Source of the DNA: Bradyrhizobium sp. ISRA464
GTDB taxonomy: Bacteria; Pseudomonadota; Alphaproteobacteria; Rhizobiales; Xanthobacteraceae
Reading direction: 5' to 3'
Assembly (NCBI RefSeq): GCF_029910095.1
Contig: NZ_CP094526.1
Location: 1,984,001-2,048,000 of the forward strand
DNA: 64,000 nucleotides
This document shows positions 27,221 through 36,036 of the stretch, in pieces. The notes under the pieces were generated by a model. That model was not told the DNA's origin and did not search any database. It saw only the letters and a program-made list of their open reading frames with translations. The position numbers and the translations under genes were made by a program. How positions within the stretch are numbered: the stretch's first letter is position 1; each line of letters begins with the position of its first letter.

Positions 27221-27338
27221 GAAGGCAAAGCCAAATTTGCGCGATCATCAGCTTTCGCGCGGCTGATGTGCGCCCAGCGTTAATCTCAATGTCGTTATGT
27301 GGCGGTGCAGCATGGAACGCCGCCGCTGCATAACGCGC

Positions 27339-28007
27339 TTAACCGCGCGGAAGATCGCTCTTGGCGAGATCCCACAGCAGCCGATAGACGCCGTTCGTGA
27401 CGACCAGCGGCTTCAGCGCGGCGTTATCGATGATGCGCGCCGCGGCGGCCGGCACCGCATCCACATCGGTCGCATCGATCAGCACGAACCAGTCACCGGC
27501 GCCGGGGTCGGCCTTCGCATCCGGCGTCAGCGGCCTCGACAACGCCGGATCGTTCTCCAGCAGGTGCATCGAGATGATCCCGTCCAGCGCGTATGGATCA
27601 ATCTGCTCCTCTAGCGCCGCGCGAAGCTTGTCCGCGCCGTCGGCGGGCGGGCGCAGGCGGATGATGCCGAGCGCTGCGCCACGGCCGGTGCCGCGGCTGA
27701 TCGTGATGCGCGCGACCCCGCGGATCATGTTCTTGAAGCGCGCAATGTTGGCCTTCGACCATTCGGTTTGGTTGGCGAGGGCGGCGCGATAGGTCGGGCT
27801 ATCGAGCACGTCGAAGGTCGCAGTCGAGTAGAGGCTCAGATATTTCGGCCTGCCGTCATGGGCGACGTAGCGGCGGGCTTCGACAAAACCGTCGATCGCG
27901 ACTCGCTCCTCGATGTGCTCGCGGTCGTACCAGCGGTTGAATTCAGCTTCATGTAAGCTGTCGACATCCATCGATGTCAGCAGCATGCCCTGTCCGGCGA
28001 TCGGCAT
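27339..28007 (-). CDS. Conserved protein, probable duplicated dimeric alpha/beta barrel
   Basis: 222 residues from ATG at 28007 (MPIAGQGMLLTSMDV). The first half has DSLHEAEFNRWYDREHIEER, the layout of EthD/DUF4286-like ferredoxin-fold barrels in which a Trp-Tyr-Asp segment precedes a His. A second half with WFVLIDATDVDAVPAAAARI suggests an internal repeat of the same fold. There is no signal peptide. No partner gene is adjacent, and the substrate is unknown. Confidence 0.65.
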   Translation of the reverse strand: MPIAGQGMLLTSMDVDSLHEAEFNRWYDREHIEERVAIDGFVEARRYVAHDGRPKYLSLYSTATFDVLDSPTYRAALANQTEWSKANIARFKNMIRGVARITISRGTGRGAALGIIRLRPPADGADKLRAALEEQIDPYALDGIISMHLLENDPALSRPLTPDAKADPGAGDWFVLIDATDVDAVPAAAARIIDNAALKPLVVTNGVYRLLWDLAKSDLPRG

Positions 28008-28203
28008 CTTTTTGCTCCTGTGTGCCTGTTTTGATTGCCGAATATCGCCGAACCGCCGATGCAACGGAAGCGGGTTCCTGCGGCGAAAATCGATCCAGAC
28101 CAAGGATTGCCACAATTGCTGCAATCCTGTTCAGCGCGGGTTCACGGAGATTGCATTTCCATTTGGACCGCCAATTTCTTTAAAGAAGAAAAGGACGACC
28201 GCT

Positions 28204-30564
28204 ATGGCGCGAATTCTGTGGGCATTGATCGTCGGTCTGGTGTCGCTGGCGTCGCTGCCCGCGCTGGCGCAGGACCAGGAGAAGCGGCTCGCGCTCGTCA
28301 TTGGAAATGGCTCGTACGAGGCGGCTCCGCTGCAGACCGCCGCCAATGACGCCGGGCTGATCGCGCAGACCCTGCAGGCGGCCGGCTTCGATGTGATCGG
28401 TGCGCGCGACCTCGACGGCGAGACGCTGCGCAAGTCGTTCCGCGATTTCATCCAGAAGGTCCAGGAGGCCGGACCGAACGCCGTCGCCTTCGTCTATCTC
28501 GCCGGCTATGGCTTGCAGCTGACCGGCGAGAACTACTTCGTGCCCGTCGATGCCAAGATCGCCCGCGACACCGACGTGCCGGTCGAGGCGATCCGCCTGT
28601 CCGACTACACCCATCAGCTCTCGGCGCTGCAGATCAAGGCGAGCGTGATCGTGCTCGATGCGGCGCGCAGCAATCCGTTTGCCAAGGGAGGCCAGCCGCT
28701 GGCCGGCGGCCTTGCGCTGGTCGATCCGGATCCGAAGATGCTGATCGCCTTCAACTCGGCGCCCGGCACCGTCGCGCCCGACGGCGCACCGCCCTACGGG
28801 CCCTACGCCCAGGCGCTTGCCGAGATGATCCGCACCGGCGGCCTCAGCCTGCCCGACGTGTTCGACCGCGTCCGCCTCCGCGTGAACGAGATGACCAAGG
28901 GCGCGCAGATCCCGTGGGACGCCCAGAAGATCGACGCCTCTTTCGTGTTCTTCGATCGCAAGCCGGACGCGCCGCCCGCCGAGGCCGATGCCGCAATGCG
29001 CACCAAGCCGATCCGCGACTACTCGGCGCAGGATGCCTATGCAGCGGCGCTGGAGCGCGACACGATGCAGGGCTACGAGGATTATCTGCAGGCCTATCCG
29101 AACGATCCGCTCGCCAAGCGCGTGCGCGCAATCGTGGCGGCGCGGCGCGAGGCGATCACCTGGCGGCGCACCTACAGCGCCGATACGCCGGATGCCTACT
29201 GGTCCTATCTCAATCGCTATCCGCGCGGGCCGCATGCGGCCGACGCACGGCGGCGCCTTGCCTATCTCTCGGCTGCGCTCGAGCCGCCGCCGCAGTTCAC
29301 CGCGATCGACTACGACGTGCCGCCGCCGCCGCCGGATGAGGTGGTCTATGTCGACCGTCCGGTGCTCTACTACGGCGATCCGGTGTTTGACTTCGAACCG
29401 CCACCGCCGCCGCCGGTGTTCTTCCTGCCGCCGCCGCCGCCGGACTTCGTGGTGCTGCCGCCGCCCCCGCCACCGATCGGCCTGTTCGTGCTGCCGACGC
29501 CGTTCTTCGTGGCGATGCCGGCCTATGTGGCACCGCCGCCCTATGTCGTGCCGCCGCCGAACAACATCGTGTTCAACAACATCCACAACACGACGATCAT
29601 CAACACAGTCATCAACAATCCCAATCCCACGCCCGCGCAACTCGCTGCGGCCGGGGTGAGGCCGATCTCGCGAGCACCGTCGCTGCCGCCAGCGGCCCTG
29701 CAGCGCGCCAATCTGGTGCAGCCGGGCGGACCGCAAGGCGGCCAGCCGGGTCCCGGTGCGCGGCCGGGTATGCTGCCGACCCAGCCGGGCGCAGCGCCGA
29801 GCACGAACGCCGCAACCGCGCCCAACAACCCTGCTGCGCCGGGCGCCCACACGCTGCCCGGTGCCAGGAACGGCCCGCCATTGCCACAGACCGCGACCGC
29901 ACCCGCGAATCCGGCACAACCGGGCGCAAGGCCGAATGCGCTCACTCCGGGCAGGCCCGCGACGGCCCTGGCGCCCGCCAATGCGCCGGCGCAAGGGGTG
30001 ATCGGACGGCCGACCCCGGGGGCCCGGACGAACGCGCCTGCCGCAGGCAAGCCGCCGACGGCACCACCGCCCTCGCGCGCCGCGACGGCGCCGACCAGCA
30101 CGTTGAGGCCTTCGGGCGCACCGGTTCAGACGCCGGCGATGCGCGCGGCTCCGGCCCGGCCGGCGCCGGCGATGCGTAGCGCACCGGCGCGTGCCGCCGT
30201 GACCCCGCCACCAGCATCGCGGCCGACGCCACCGCCGCGCGTGGTCGCTCCGCCACCGCCGCCTCGACGCACCGCGGCGGTGCCGCCGCCGCAACGCGCG
30301 GTCGCTCCGCCCCCGCGCGTTGCTCCTCCTCCGCCGGCGCGCGTCGCGCCTGCGCCGCCTCCACGCATCGCTGCTCCGCCGCCTCCGCGTGTCGCTGCTC
30401 CGCCGCCCCCGCGGCCGGCGATGCAGGTGCAGCGCGCCGCCCCGCCGCCGCCACGGATGGCCGCGCCGCCGCCACCACGGATGGCGCCGCCGGCACCTCC
30501 GAGGCCCGCGGCTGCCGCGCGGCCCGCGCCGGCGCGGTGTCCGCCCGGACAGTGCCCACACTGA
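28204..30564 (+). CDS. Exported caspase-fold (C14) protein without catalytic dyad, proline-rich tail
   Basis: 786 residues from ATG at 28204, with AAAGAAGAAAAGGA upstream. A Sec signal (ALIVGLVSLASLPALAQ) is followed by a caspase-like domain at about 26-250: KRLALVIGNGSYE, the beta strand AVAFVYLAGYG, and SVIVLDAARSNPF. Active homologues have GHG and DACR at the last two sites; here His is Tyr102 and Cys is Ala154, so proteolysis is not expected. Residues 265-370 have short repeats around YEDYLQAYPNDP and YWSYLNRYPRGPHA. From 360 the protein is extremely Pro/Ala-rich (PPPPP tracts, an Asn-rich segment near 455-478) and ends in CPPGQCPH. A scaffold or cell-envelope role is possible but unproven. 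Confidence 0.82.
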   Translation: MARILWALIVGLVSLASLPALAQDQEKRLALVIGNGSYEAAPLQTAANDAGLIAQTLQAAGFDVIGARDLDGETLRKSFRDFIQKVQEAGPNAVAFVYLAGYGLQLTGENYFVPVDAKIARDTDVPVEAIRLSDYTHQLSALQIKASVIVLDAARSNPFAKGGQPLAGGLALVDPDPKMLIAFNSAPGTVAPDGAPPYGPYAQALAEMIRTGGLSLPDVFDRVRLRVNEMTKGAQIPWDAQKIDASFVFFDRKPDAPPAEADAAMRTKPIRDYSAQDAYAAALERDTMQGYEDYLQAYPNDPLAKRVRAIVAARREAITWRRTYSADTPDAYWSYLNRYPRGPHAADARRRLAYLSAALEPPPQFTAIDYDVPPPPPDEVVYVDRPVLYYGDPVFDFEPPPPPPVFFLPPPPPDFVVLPPPPPPIGLFVLPTPFFVAMPAYVAPPPYVVPPPNNIVFNNIHNTTIINTVINNPNPTPAQLAAAGVRPISRAPSLPPAALQRANLVQPGGPQGGQPGPGARPGMLPTQPGAAPSTNAATAPNNPAAPGAHTLPGARNGPPLPQTATAPANPAQPGARPNALTPGRPATALAPANAPAQGVIGRPTPGARTNAPAAGKPPTAPPPSRAATAPTSTLRPSGAPVQTPAMRAAPARPAPAMRSAPARAAVTPPPASRPTPPPRVVAPPPPPRRTAAVPPPQRAVAPPPRVAPPPPARVAPAPPPRIAAPPPPRVAAPPPPRPAMQVQRAAPPPPRMAAPPPPRMAPPAPPRPAAAARPAPARCPPGQCPH

Positions 30565-30874
30565 TCTTGTAAGAGGGAGGGCGGGCAGGTCAGGATCCAT
30601 GAGCAGATCGGATCTCTCGGATTCCGGTCGGCTTTGAAGTTCCTATTTGGTGCGATTGCGGCGCTGGTGGCTTGCCACCAGGTGGCGGCTGGGAGGTCGG
30701 ATCGCATCGCGAGATGCGATCCGGGTGAGGGGGAGTCTCCACGCGCACCTCTCGCCGTTTGTGTGGAGACGGCCCCTCACCCCAACCCTCTGAGAGCGAG
30801 CTCCGCTCGTCTCGACCCCCTTAAGAACGGGGAGAGGGAGCGCAGTTCCATCGCGACCGCTATCCGACTAAATC
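30565..30874. repeat. Intergenic block with CCTCACCC/GGGGAGAGGG repeat
   Basis: The 310 bases after the pseudocaspase gene hold no gene. From about 30776 to 30841 there is CCTCACCCCAACCCTC, an internal inverted pair GAGCGAGCTCCGCTC, and AACGGGGAGAGGGAGCGCAG. A copy in the opposite order occurs at 52157-52204. This is a dispersed repeat of the genus and may act as a terminator for the convergent genes. Confidence 0.55.
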
Positions 30875-31858
30875 TCAAACTGCCTTCGACGCCAGATCCG
30901 CGATCGCCTTCATCACGGCATTGCGGATGCCGGGGTCGTAGAGGATGTGGCCGGCGCCGTCGATGATGCGGACCTCGCTGCCGGGCCAGCGCGCGGCGAG
31001 CGCGTGCGACGTCGCGGGCGGGCACAGCAGGTCGTAGCGGCCCTGCACCATGATGCCGGGAATGCCGGCGAGCTTGCCGGCCTCGTCCATGAGCTGGTTC
31101 GGCCGCATGAAGCAGGCATTGGCGAAATAATGCGCCTCCATGAACGGCGTCGAGGGCAGGGCGCCTGATCCATTCAGGGACGCGAGATCGAGCCGCGTCT
31201 GCTTCGGCGTGTGCTCCGAGAGCGCGCGCTCGGTGTCGTGCCAGGCGCGCACGGCCGGGGCATGCACGGCGGCGTCCAGATCGAGGATGCGGCGATAATA
31301 GGCGGCGAGCGGTGAGCCGCGTTCGTGCTCCGGCAGCAGCGCGACGAAATCCTCATGGAGCGCGGGATAGACGCGCGGCAAGGTGTGCAGGAAGGCGCCG
31401 ACTAATTCCTCGCTCGTGCCGAGAAAGGTTGCTCGCAGCATGAGACCGCTGACGCGGTCGGGATGGGCTTGCGCATAGGCCAGCGCCAGCGTCGCGCCCC
31501 AGGAGCCGCCGACCACCATCCAGCGTTTGAAGCCGAACCGCTCGCGGACCCTTTCCATGTCCGCAATCAGATGCGGCGTCGTGTTGTGCTCGCGGCTGCC
31601 CTTCGGCCGGCTGCGGCCGCAGCCGCGCTGGTCGAACAGCACGGCGTGGAAGCGCTCGGGATCGAACAGGCGGCGATGGTCCGGCTGGCAACCGCTGCCG
31701 GGTCCGCCATGCAGATAGACGGCGGGAACGCCGCCCTCGCGGCCGACGCTCTCGACATGGATCGCGTGGCCGTCGCCGACATCCAGCAATTCCGACGTCA
31801 GGGGTGCAAAGGGGTCGGAACGCCTGACGGCTTTGCCGGCTTCGGCGTCAGGCGCCAT
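30875..31858 (-). CDS. pip: Prolyl aminopeptidase (proline iminopeptidase)
   Basis: 327 residues from ATG at 31858. An alpha/beta hydrolase of peptidase family S33: HGGPG oxyanion loop at 50-54, FDQRGCGRSRP at 75-85, nucleophile Ser119 in GGSWG, acid in QGRYDLLCPP and His in GAGHI. It removes N-terminal proline from peptides in the cytoplasm. Its start lies 11 bases inside the end of pqqE, so it is translated as part of the pqq operon. A role in trimming PqqA-derived peptide is an attractive guess but is not shown by sequence. Confidence 0.9.
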   Translation of the reverse strand: MAPDAEAGKAVRRSDPFAPLTSELLDVGDGHAIHVESVGREGGVPAVYLHGGPGSGCQPDHRRLFDPERFHAVLFDQRGCGRSRPKGSREHNTTPHLIADMERVRERFGFKRWMVVGGSWGATLALAYAQAHPDRVSGLMLRATFLGTSEELVGAFLHTLPRVYPALHEDFVALLPEHERGSPLAAYYRRILDLDAAVHAPAVRAWHDTERALSEHTPKQTRLDLASLNGSGALPSTPFMEAHYFANACFMRPNQLMDEAGKLAGIPGIMVQGRYDLLCPPATSHALAARWPGSEVRIIDGAGHILYDPGIRNAVMKAIADLASKAV

Positions 31859-33056
31859 GGGGGTCGTCCGTCTCCAGCGTGCCGCCGGCGAAGTTGCGGT
31901 AGAGGAAGCGATTCTGCGCGGCTTCGGATTCGCGCTCGGCCTGCTTGAAGATCTCCTCATGCCGCGGCGACAGCGCGCAGGCCGGGTCGGTGTTGCCGGC
32001 ATCGCCCGTCAGCGCGAAAGCCTGGCAGCGGCAGCCGCCGAAATCGACCTCGCGGAATTCGCAAGATTTGCATGGCTCGGGCATCCACCCGGTCCCGCGA
32101 TAGCGGTTGAAGGCCTCCGAATTCTGCCAGATCCAGGCGATCGAATGGTTCGAGCGTACGGATTCAAATTGCAGCCCGGTGATGCTTTCGGCAGCGTGGC
32201 ACGGCAACACCTTGCCGGCCGGCGAGATGTTGAAGAACTGGCGGCCCCAGCCGCCCATGCACTTCTTCGGCCGCAGCGCGTAATAGTCCGGCACAACGTA
32301 GTCGATCGCGAGCGTGCCCTTCAGCCGCGCCTGCGCCTCCTCGACGATGCGGCTGGTCTCCTCGATCTGCGCAATCGTCGGCATCAGCGCGGCGCGGTTC
32401 TTCAGCGCCCAGCCGTAGTACTGCACATTGGCGACCTCGAGCCGGTCGGCGTCGAGATCGACCGCCATCTGGATGATGTCGCGGAGCTGATGCAGGTTCT
32501 GCCGGTGCATCACCGCATTCACGGTCAGCGGCAATTCGACCTCGCGCGTCCATTTCGCCACTTCGAGCTTCTTCTTGTGCGCGTCCTTCAGCCCGGCGAC
32601 GCGGTCGGCGACAACAGGCTCGTTGCCCTGGAAGCTGATCTGCACATGGCACAGGCCGGCATTGGCCAGCGCCGCGAGCTTGTCTTTCGTCAGCAGCACG
32701 GCCGAGGTGATCAGGTTGGAATAGAGCCCGACATCGGTCGCGTGCTGCACCAGCTCGACAATGTCCTTGCGCGCGGTCGGCTCGCCGCCGGAGAAATGGA
32801 TCTGCAGCACGCCCAGCTCGGCAAGCTCGTACAGCACCTTCTTCCACTCGTCCGTGGTGAGCTCGGTGCTGCCGCGGTCGAGCTCGACCGGGTTCGAGCA
32901 GTACGGGCATTGCAGCGGGCAGCGGTGCGTGACCTCGGCCAGCACGGCGAGCGGGATGCCGTAGGTCTCGGCCGCCGAGCGGCGGCTTTCCAGCACCGCC
33001 AGCCCGTCGCTCGGGCCCGTGGGCGTCATCTTGTTGTCGGCGAGCGTGTCACTCAT
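31848..33056 (-). CDS. pqqE: PQQ biosynthesis radical SAM protein PqqE
   Basis: 402 residues. The radical SAM cluster motif CPLQCPYC carries Cys46, Cys50 and Cys53. The C-terminal SPASM region has auxiliary-cluster cysteines (KKCMGGWG, LPCHAAES, CKSCEFREVDFGGCRC and a final DPAC). PqqE makes the Glu-Tyr carbon-carbon bond in the PqqA precursor with PqqD as chaperone. It overlaps pqqD by 4 bases and the aminopeptidase gene by 11. Confidence 0.97.
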   Translation of the reverse strand: MSDTLADNKMTPTGPSDGLAVLESRRSAAETYGIPLAVLAEVTHRCPLQCPYCSNPVELDRGSTELTTDEWKKVLYELAELGVLQIHFSGGEPTARKDIVELVQHATDVGLYSNLITSAVLLTKDKLAALANAGLCHVQISFQGNEPVVADRVAGLKDAHKKKLEVAKWTREVELPLTVNAVMHRQNLHQLRDIIQMAVDLDADRLEVANVQYYGWALKNRAALMPTIAQIEETSRIVEEAQARLKGTLAIDYVVPDYYALRPKKCMGGWGRQFFNISPAGKVLPCHAAESITGLQFESVRSNHSIAWIWQNSEAFNRYRGTGWMPEPCKSCEFREVDFGGCRCQAFALTGDAGNTDPACALSPRHEEIFKQAERESEAAQNRFLYRNFAGGTLETDDPHGA

Positions 33057-33361
33057 GGCGTCTTCTCGCGCGCTTCGGTGAGGAAGCCCTTGTCGGCCAG
33101 ATCCTGCAACATCGCGACCACGTCGCCCGAGATCGCCTCGCGCGGGGCGGCATATTTCACCGCGAGTTGGTCGACCATCTCGGAGACGCTGCGCACGCCG
33201 TCGCAGAGCTGCAGCACCTCGACCGCGATTTCGTCCGGCGCCAGCACGCGCTCCGGCGCCAGGATCACCCAGACCTGCCGCGTCTCATCGAATTTCAGCC
33301 TGGCATGGCGCGGCAGCTTCGGCCGGCTGGTCTCGCTGACGCTGATGTTGCGGCTGGCCAT
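33053..33361 (-). CDS. pqqD: PQQ biosynthesis peptide chaperone PqqD
   Basis: 102 residues, typical length for PqqD, with the RiPP-recognition winged-helix fold: PKLPRHARLKFDETRQVWVILAPERVL then VEVLQLCDGVRSVSEMVDQLA. It binds the PqqA leader and presents it to PqqE. It lies 9 bases downstream of pqqC and overlaps pqqE by 4 bases. Confidence 0.96.
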   Translation of the reverse strand: MASRNISVSETSRPKLPRHARLKFDETRQVWVILAPERVLAPDEIAVEVLQLCDGVRSVSEMVDQLAVKYAAPREAISGDVVAMLQDLADKGFLTEAREKTP

Positions 33362-33370
33362 GGCTTGTCC

Positions 33371-34150
33371 CTAGCTCGCCTTCGGCACGAAGGCACCCGG
33401 CGGAATGTGGCCGTCGACATAGGCGTGATAGAGCGCGTCGAGCTGCACCCACAGCACGTTGGTCTTGAAGATCAGCGCGTTGCAGACCGCCTCGCGCTCG
33501 GCCGGTGTCCTGGCGTGCTGCTTAACATAGTCCAGCGCGAAGTTCGCGTCGCGCGGCGCCTGCCTCAGGCGGCGGCTGAAATAGCTCATGATGTCGGGGT
33601 TGACGAAGTCGTAGTGCTTCAGCATTCCCGCGATGCGCTCCTCATGCAGGTTCGGCGCGAACAATTCGGTCAGCGAGGAGGCGATCGCCTCCAGCGGAGT
33701 GCGGTCGCGGCAGAAATGCACATAGGCCTCCACCGCGAAGCGTGTCGCCGGCAAGATCCCTTCGGTCGATTCCACGTAAGCGGTGTCGAGGCCGAGCCCG
33801 TCGGTCAGCTTGAGCCAGCGCTCGATGCCGCCCTCATTGCCGATGTCGCCGTCATGATCCTCGATGCGGTGGCGCCACTCGATCCGTGTCGCACGGTCGC
33901 GGAAGCGCGAGATCACCATCGCGTCCTTCAGCGGGATCGTGCTCTGGTAATAGTAGCGGTTCAGCGCCCAGGCCTGCACCTGGCCCTTGTTGAGCTTGCC
34001 GCCGTGCAGCAACCGGTGGAAGGGATGCAGGCTGTGGTAACGCGTCGCGCCGATCTGGCGTAGCGTCGCCTCCATCGCCTCGGCGCTGTCGAGCATGATG
34101 CCCTTGCCGATCGAAAGCGCGGTCATTCCACTGGTAGGCACCACATTCAC
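33371..34150 (-). CDS. pqqC: Pyrroloquinoline-quinone synthase PqqC
   Basis: 259 residues. Family motifs include YHSLHPFHRLLHGGKLNKGQ, WALNRYYYQSTIPLKD, and RIEDHDGD with the active-site acidic/His residues. It catalyses the final ring closure and eight-electron oxidation that yields PQQ. The start at 34150 overlaps the pqqB stop by 4 bases; ATG codons nine residues further in are less likely. Confidence 0.97.
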   Translation of the reverse strand: MNVVPTSGMTALSIGKGIMLDSAEAMEATLRQIGATRYHSLHPFHRLLHGGKLNKGQVQAWALNRYYYQSTIPLKDAMVISRFRDRATRIEWRHRIEDHDGDIGNEGGIERWLKLTDGLGLDTAYVESTEGILPATRFAVEAYVHFCRDRTPLEAIASSLTELFAPNLHEERIAGMLKHYDFVNPDIMSYFSRRLRQAPRDANFALDYVKQHARTPAEREAVCNALIFKTNVLWVQLDALYHAYVDGHIPPGAFVPKAS

Positions 34151-35076
34151 AGCACGATCTCCGTTCCGTCGGAGGGGATCTGCCAGCCCGCCTGTTCGGC
34201 CGTCTCGCGCTCGGCCGAGGTCCCAAGCAGTGCCGGGTTGGAGTTATTGATATGCAAAAACACTTTTCGTCCGATGTCGAGACCGTCGAGGCTCCTGATC
34301 GCGCCGTGCTCGCCCGACATCGCGATATGTCCCATGCTTTGGCCGGTCTTGTTGCCGAGCCCCGCCGCGATCAGCTCGTCGTCGCGCCATACCGTGCCGT
34401 CGAAGAACACCAGCGGCGCGCCCTTGAGCCGTTCCTTGAGGTTGTCGGTCACCCGCGCGCAGGCTGCAACAAAATAGAAATATTTGCCGCTCCGCTTGTC
34501 CGCAATACGCAGGCCCAGCGTATCGCCCGCGCCCTCGCGGCCGGCCGGATGCACCTTGCCTTCGAGATACCAGGCGCCCTTGCCGGGAACTTCGAACGGC
34601 AGCACCTCGATGCCGGAGGGCGCCCCATCGGGCAGGGCGGGCTCGAAGGCGGCGTCGACCGCAATGCCGTGGCGCCCGACGTTCTTCTCGCTCAACACGT
34701 TGAAGACGCTGTTGGAGCGCAGGATCGCCAGCACGCGCTCGTGTGCGTAGATCGTAAAGGGTGATCCCTCGCGCATCGACAGCAGTCCCGCGACGGCATC
34801 GATCTCGCCATTGGTGAGGATCACACCCGCGATCGGACTATGGCGCAGCGCGCCTGGCTTCGGATGCAACTGCGGCGTCGCGATCAGTTGCTGACGGAGG
34901 TCGGGAGAGGCGTTGACCAGGAACCAGTGCGCGCCGTCGCTGCTGAATGCGATCGAGGCCTGCGTGCTCTGCAATTCCGGATGATCGCTCCGCGCCGCCC
35001 TACACACCGGACATCCGCAGTTCCATTGCGGAATGCCGCCACCCGCCGCGGCACCCAGGACGACGACGCGAAGCAT
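34147..35076 (-). CDS. pqqB: PQQ biosynthesis protein PqqB
   Basis: 309 residues from ATG at 35076 (MLRVVVLGAAAGGGIPQWNC). It is a metallo-beta-lactamase-fold protein with the PqqB zinc motif CGCPVC at Cys20-Cys25. PqqB hydroxylates the tyrosine of the cross-linked intermediate. It lies 146 bases after pqqA and overlaps pqqC. An in-frame extension to 35145 lacks homology. Confidence 0.96.
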   Translation of the reverse strand: MLRVVVLGAAAGGGIPQWNCGCPVCRAARSDHPELQSTQASIAFSSDGAHWFLVNASPDLRQQLIATPQLHPKPGALRHSPIAGVILTNGEIDAVAGLLSMREGSPFTIYAHERVLAILRSNSVFNVLSEKNVGRHGIAVDAAFEPALPDGAPSGIEVLPFEVPGKGAWYLEGKVHPAGREGAGDTLGLRIADKRSGKYFYFVAACARVTDNLKERLKGAPLVFFDGTVWRDDELIAAGLGNKTGQSMGHIAMSGEHGAIRSLDGLDIGRKVFLHINNSNPALLGTSAERETAEQAGWQIPSDGTEIVL

Positions 35077-35222
35077 GATCCGTCTCCTGGAGGAATTTGA
35101 CTCGAAATCAAAAACATTACGAGGTGGAGCCCGGATTTCGAACACACCCCCTCGCTCGGGAGCATGCTACGCCCGGACGTCCACCTGCGTTAATTGCCAA
35201 ACGTATATGGGGGCGCTGCCGC

Positions 35223-35303
35223 TTACTTGCGGGTCGCGCACATATACATGTTGATTTCCATGCCGACCGACACTTCGACGATCTTCGGCGCTTTCCAGGC
35301 CAT
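35223..35303 (-). CDS. pqqA: PQQ precursor peptide PqqA (26 residues)
   Basis: A short gene of 27 codons: it starts with MAWKAPKIVEVSVGMEI and ends NMYMCATRK. The conserved Glu16 and Tyr20 (E-x-x-x-Y) are the residues that PqqE links to form PQQ, and the N-terminal KAPKIVEVSVGMEIN matches known PqqA leaders. The ATG at 35303 follows a strong AAGGAG ribosome site. It heads pqqABCDE and the 146-base gap to pqqB may allow higher expression of the precursor than of the enzymes. Confidence 0.97.
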   Translation of the reverse strand: MAWKAPKIVEVSVGMEINMYMCATRK

Positions 35304-35622
35304 TTGGCTCTCCTTATTGCGACCGGACGAACTTCCGCCCTGAGATTAAGGTACTGCGGCAGAAAAAGTTCGCCAGTTAAATTTTTCGCAAGGTTGCCTT
35401 GTGCGGGTTTTGCTGCATCGCGGCAACCATCCGTCCCCGCTCACGGAGTTTTGCGCATCTTCCCGTCAAAAGCCCGTGGCATCAGACCTTTTTCCTGTTG
35501 TTCGCGGTCGGGCGAATAGTGATGTTGGGGCGGAGTGGGTCCGTAAGCCTCCTCCCAAGGTCCTGGTGACGATTCTTGCGCCCGCGCCGACGAGGGGCGC
35601 CCAACCGAGCCGAGTTCAGCCG
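35304..35622. promoter_or_regulatory. Upstream region of pqqA
   Basis: About 320 bases between pqqA (minus) and the small DUF6894 gene (plus). It is locally AT-richer around 35340-35395 and should contain the pqq promoter, but no -35/-10 pair is convincing. No other gene is visible. Confidence 0.35.
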
Positions 35623-35880
35623 ATGCCACGCTATTTCTTCAACACCCGTATCGGCGACGAGCTGATTTCCGATCCCGACGGCGAGATCCTGCGGGATCCC
35701 GATCGCGCCTGGGAAATGGCGCGGGCGATGATTCGCGAATTGCTCAAGACGGAGGGCGCCGACGGTGCGTTGCTGAGCGCGGTGATCGAGGTGACCGACG
35801 ACGAGGGCGAGATCGTGCTGGAATTCCCGTTCACGGAGGCGATCCTCGATCGCCCGGACCGCTCGATCACCCGACATTGA
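35623..35880 (+). CDS. Small DUF6894-type protein
   Basis: 85 residues from ATG at 35623 (MPRYFFNTRIGDELISDPDGEILRD). The opening P-R-Y-F-F/Y-F-N, followed by a short acidic stretch and WEMARAMIREL, is the recognisable pattern of DUF6894 proteins that are abundant in Bradyrhizobium. Function unknown. It stands alone, between pqqA and the damaged sorbosone dehydrogenase gene. Confidence 0.75.
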   Translation: MPRYFFNTRIGDELISDPDGEILRDPDRAWEMARAMIRELLKTEGADGALLSAVIEVTDDEGEIVLEFPFTEAILDRPDRSITRH

Positions 35881-35937
35881 CGCGTCGAAAGGCCGCGTGG
35901 CGCGACACCTCCCGGTCGCGTCTGCTTCCGGCATGTT

Positions 35938-35983
35938 TCCGATTGCATTTGTTTTCTGTTTTCCGATTGCATTTGTCCGGACA
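35938..35983. repeat. Short tandem duplication before the sorbosone dehydrogenase frame
   Basis: The segment TTCCGATTGCATTTGT occurs twice, at 35938-35953 and 35961-35976, with a 7-base spacer. It lies where the signal-peptide codons of the dehydrogenase gene should be. In one frame it reads MFPIAFVFCFPIAFV, signal-like, but this is not the frame of the enzyme. Confidence 0.6.
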
Positions 35984-36036
35984 ATTGGGAGCTCAAGGTT
36001 CCGGCCGGCTTCAATGTCGAGGTCTATGCCGCCGGC

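Noticed and set aside
29390..30540. Repetitive CCGCCGCC tracts that might be taken for a tandem repeat locus or a CRISPR
   Set aside because: They are proline codons in one open frame, without regular unit length or unique spacers.
28180..30600. 806-residue minus-strand frame opposite the pseudocaspase gene
   Set aside because: Its Arg-rich repetitive translation is the mirror of the CCG-rich proline codons on the other strand.
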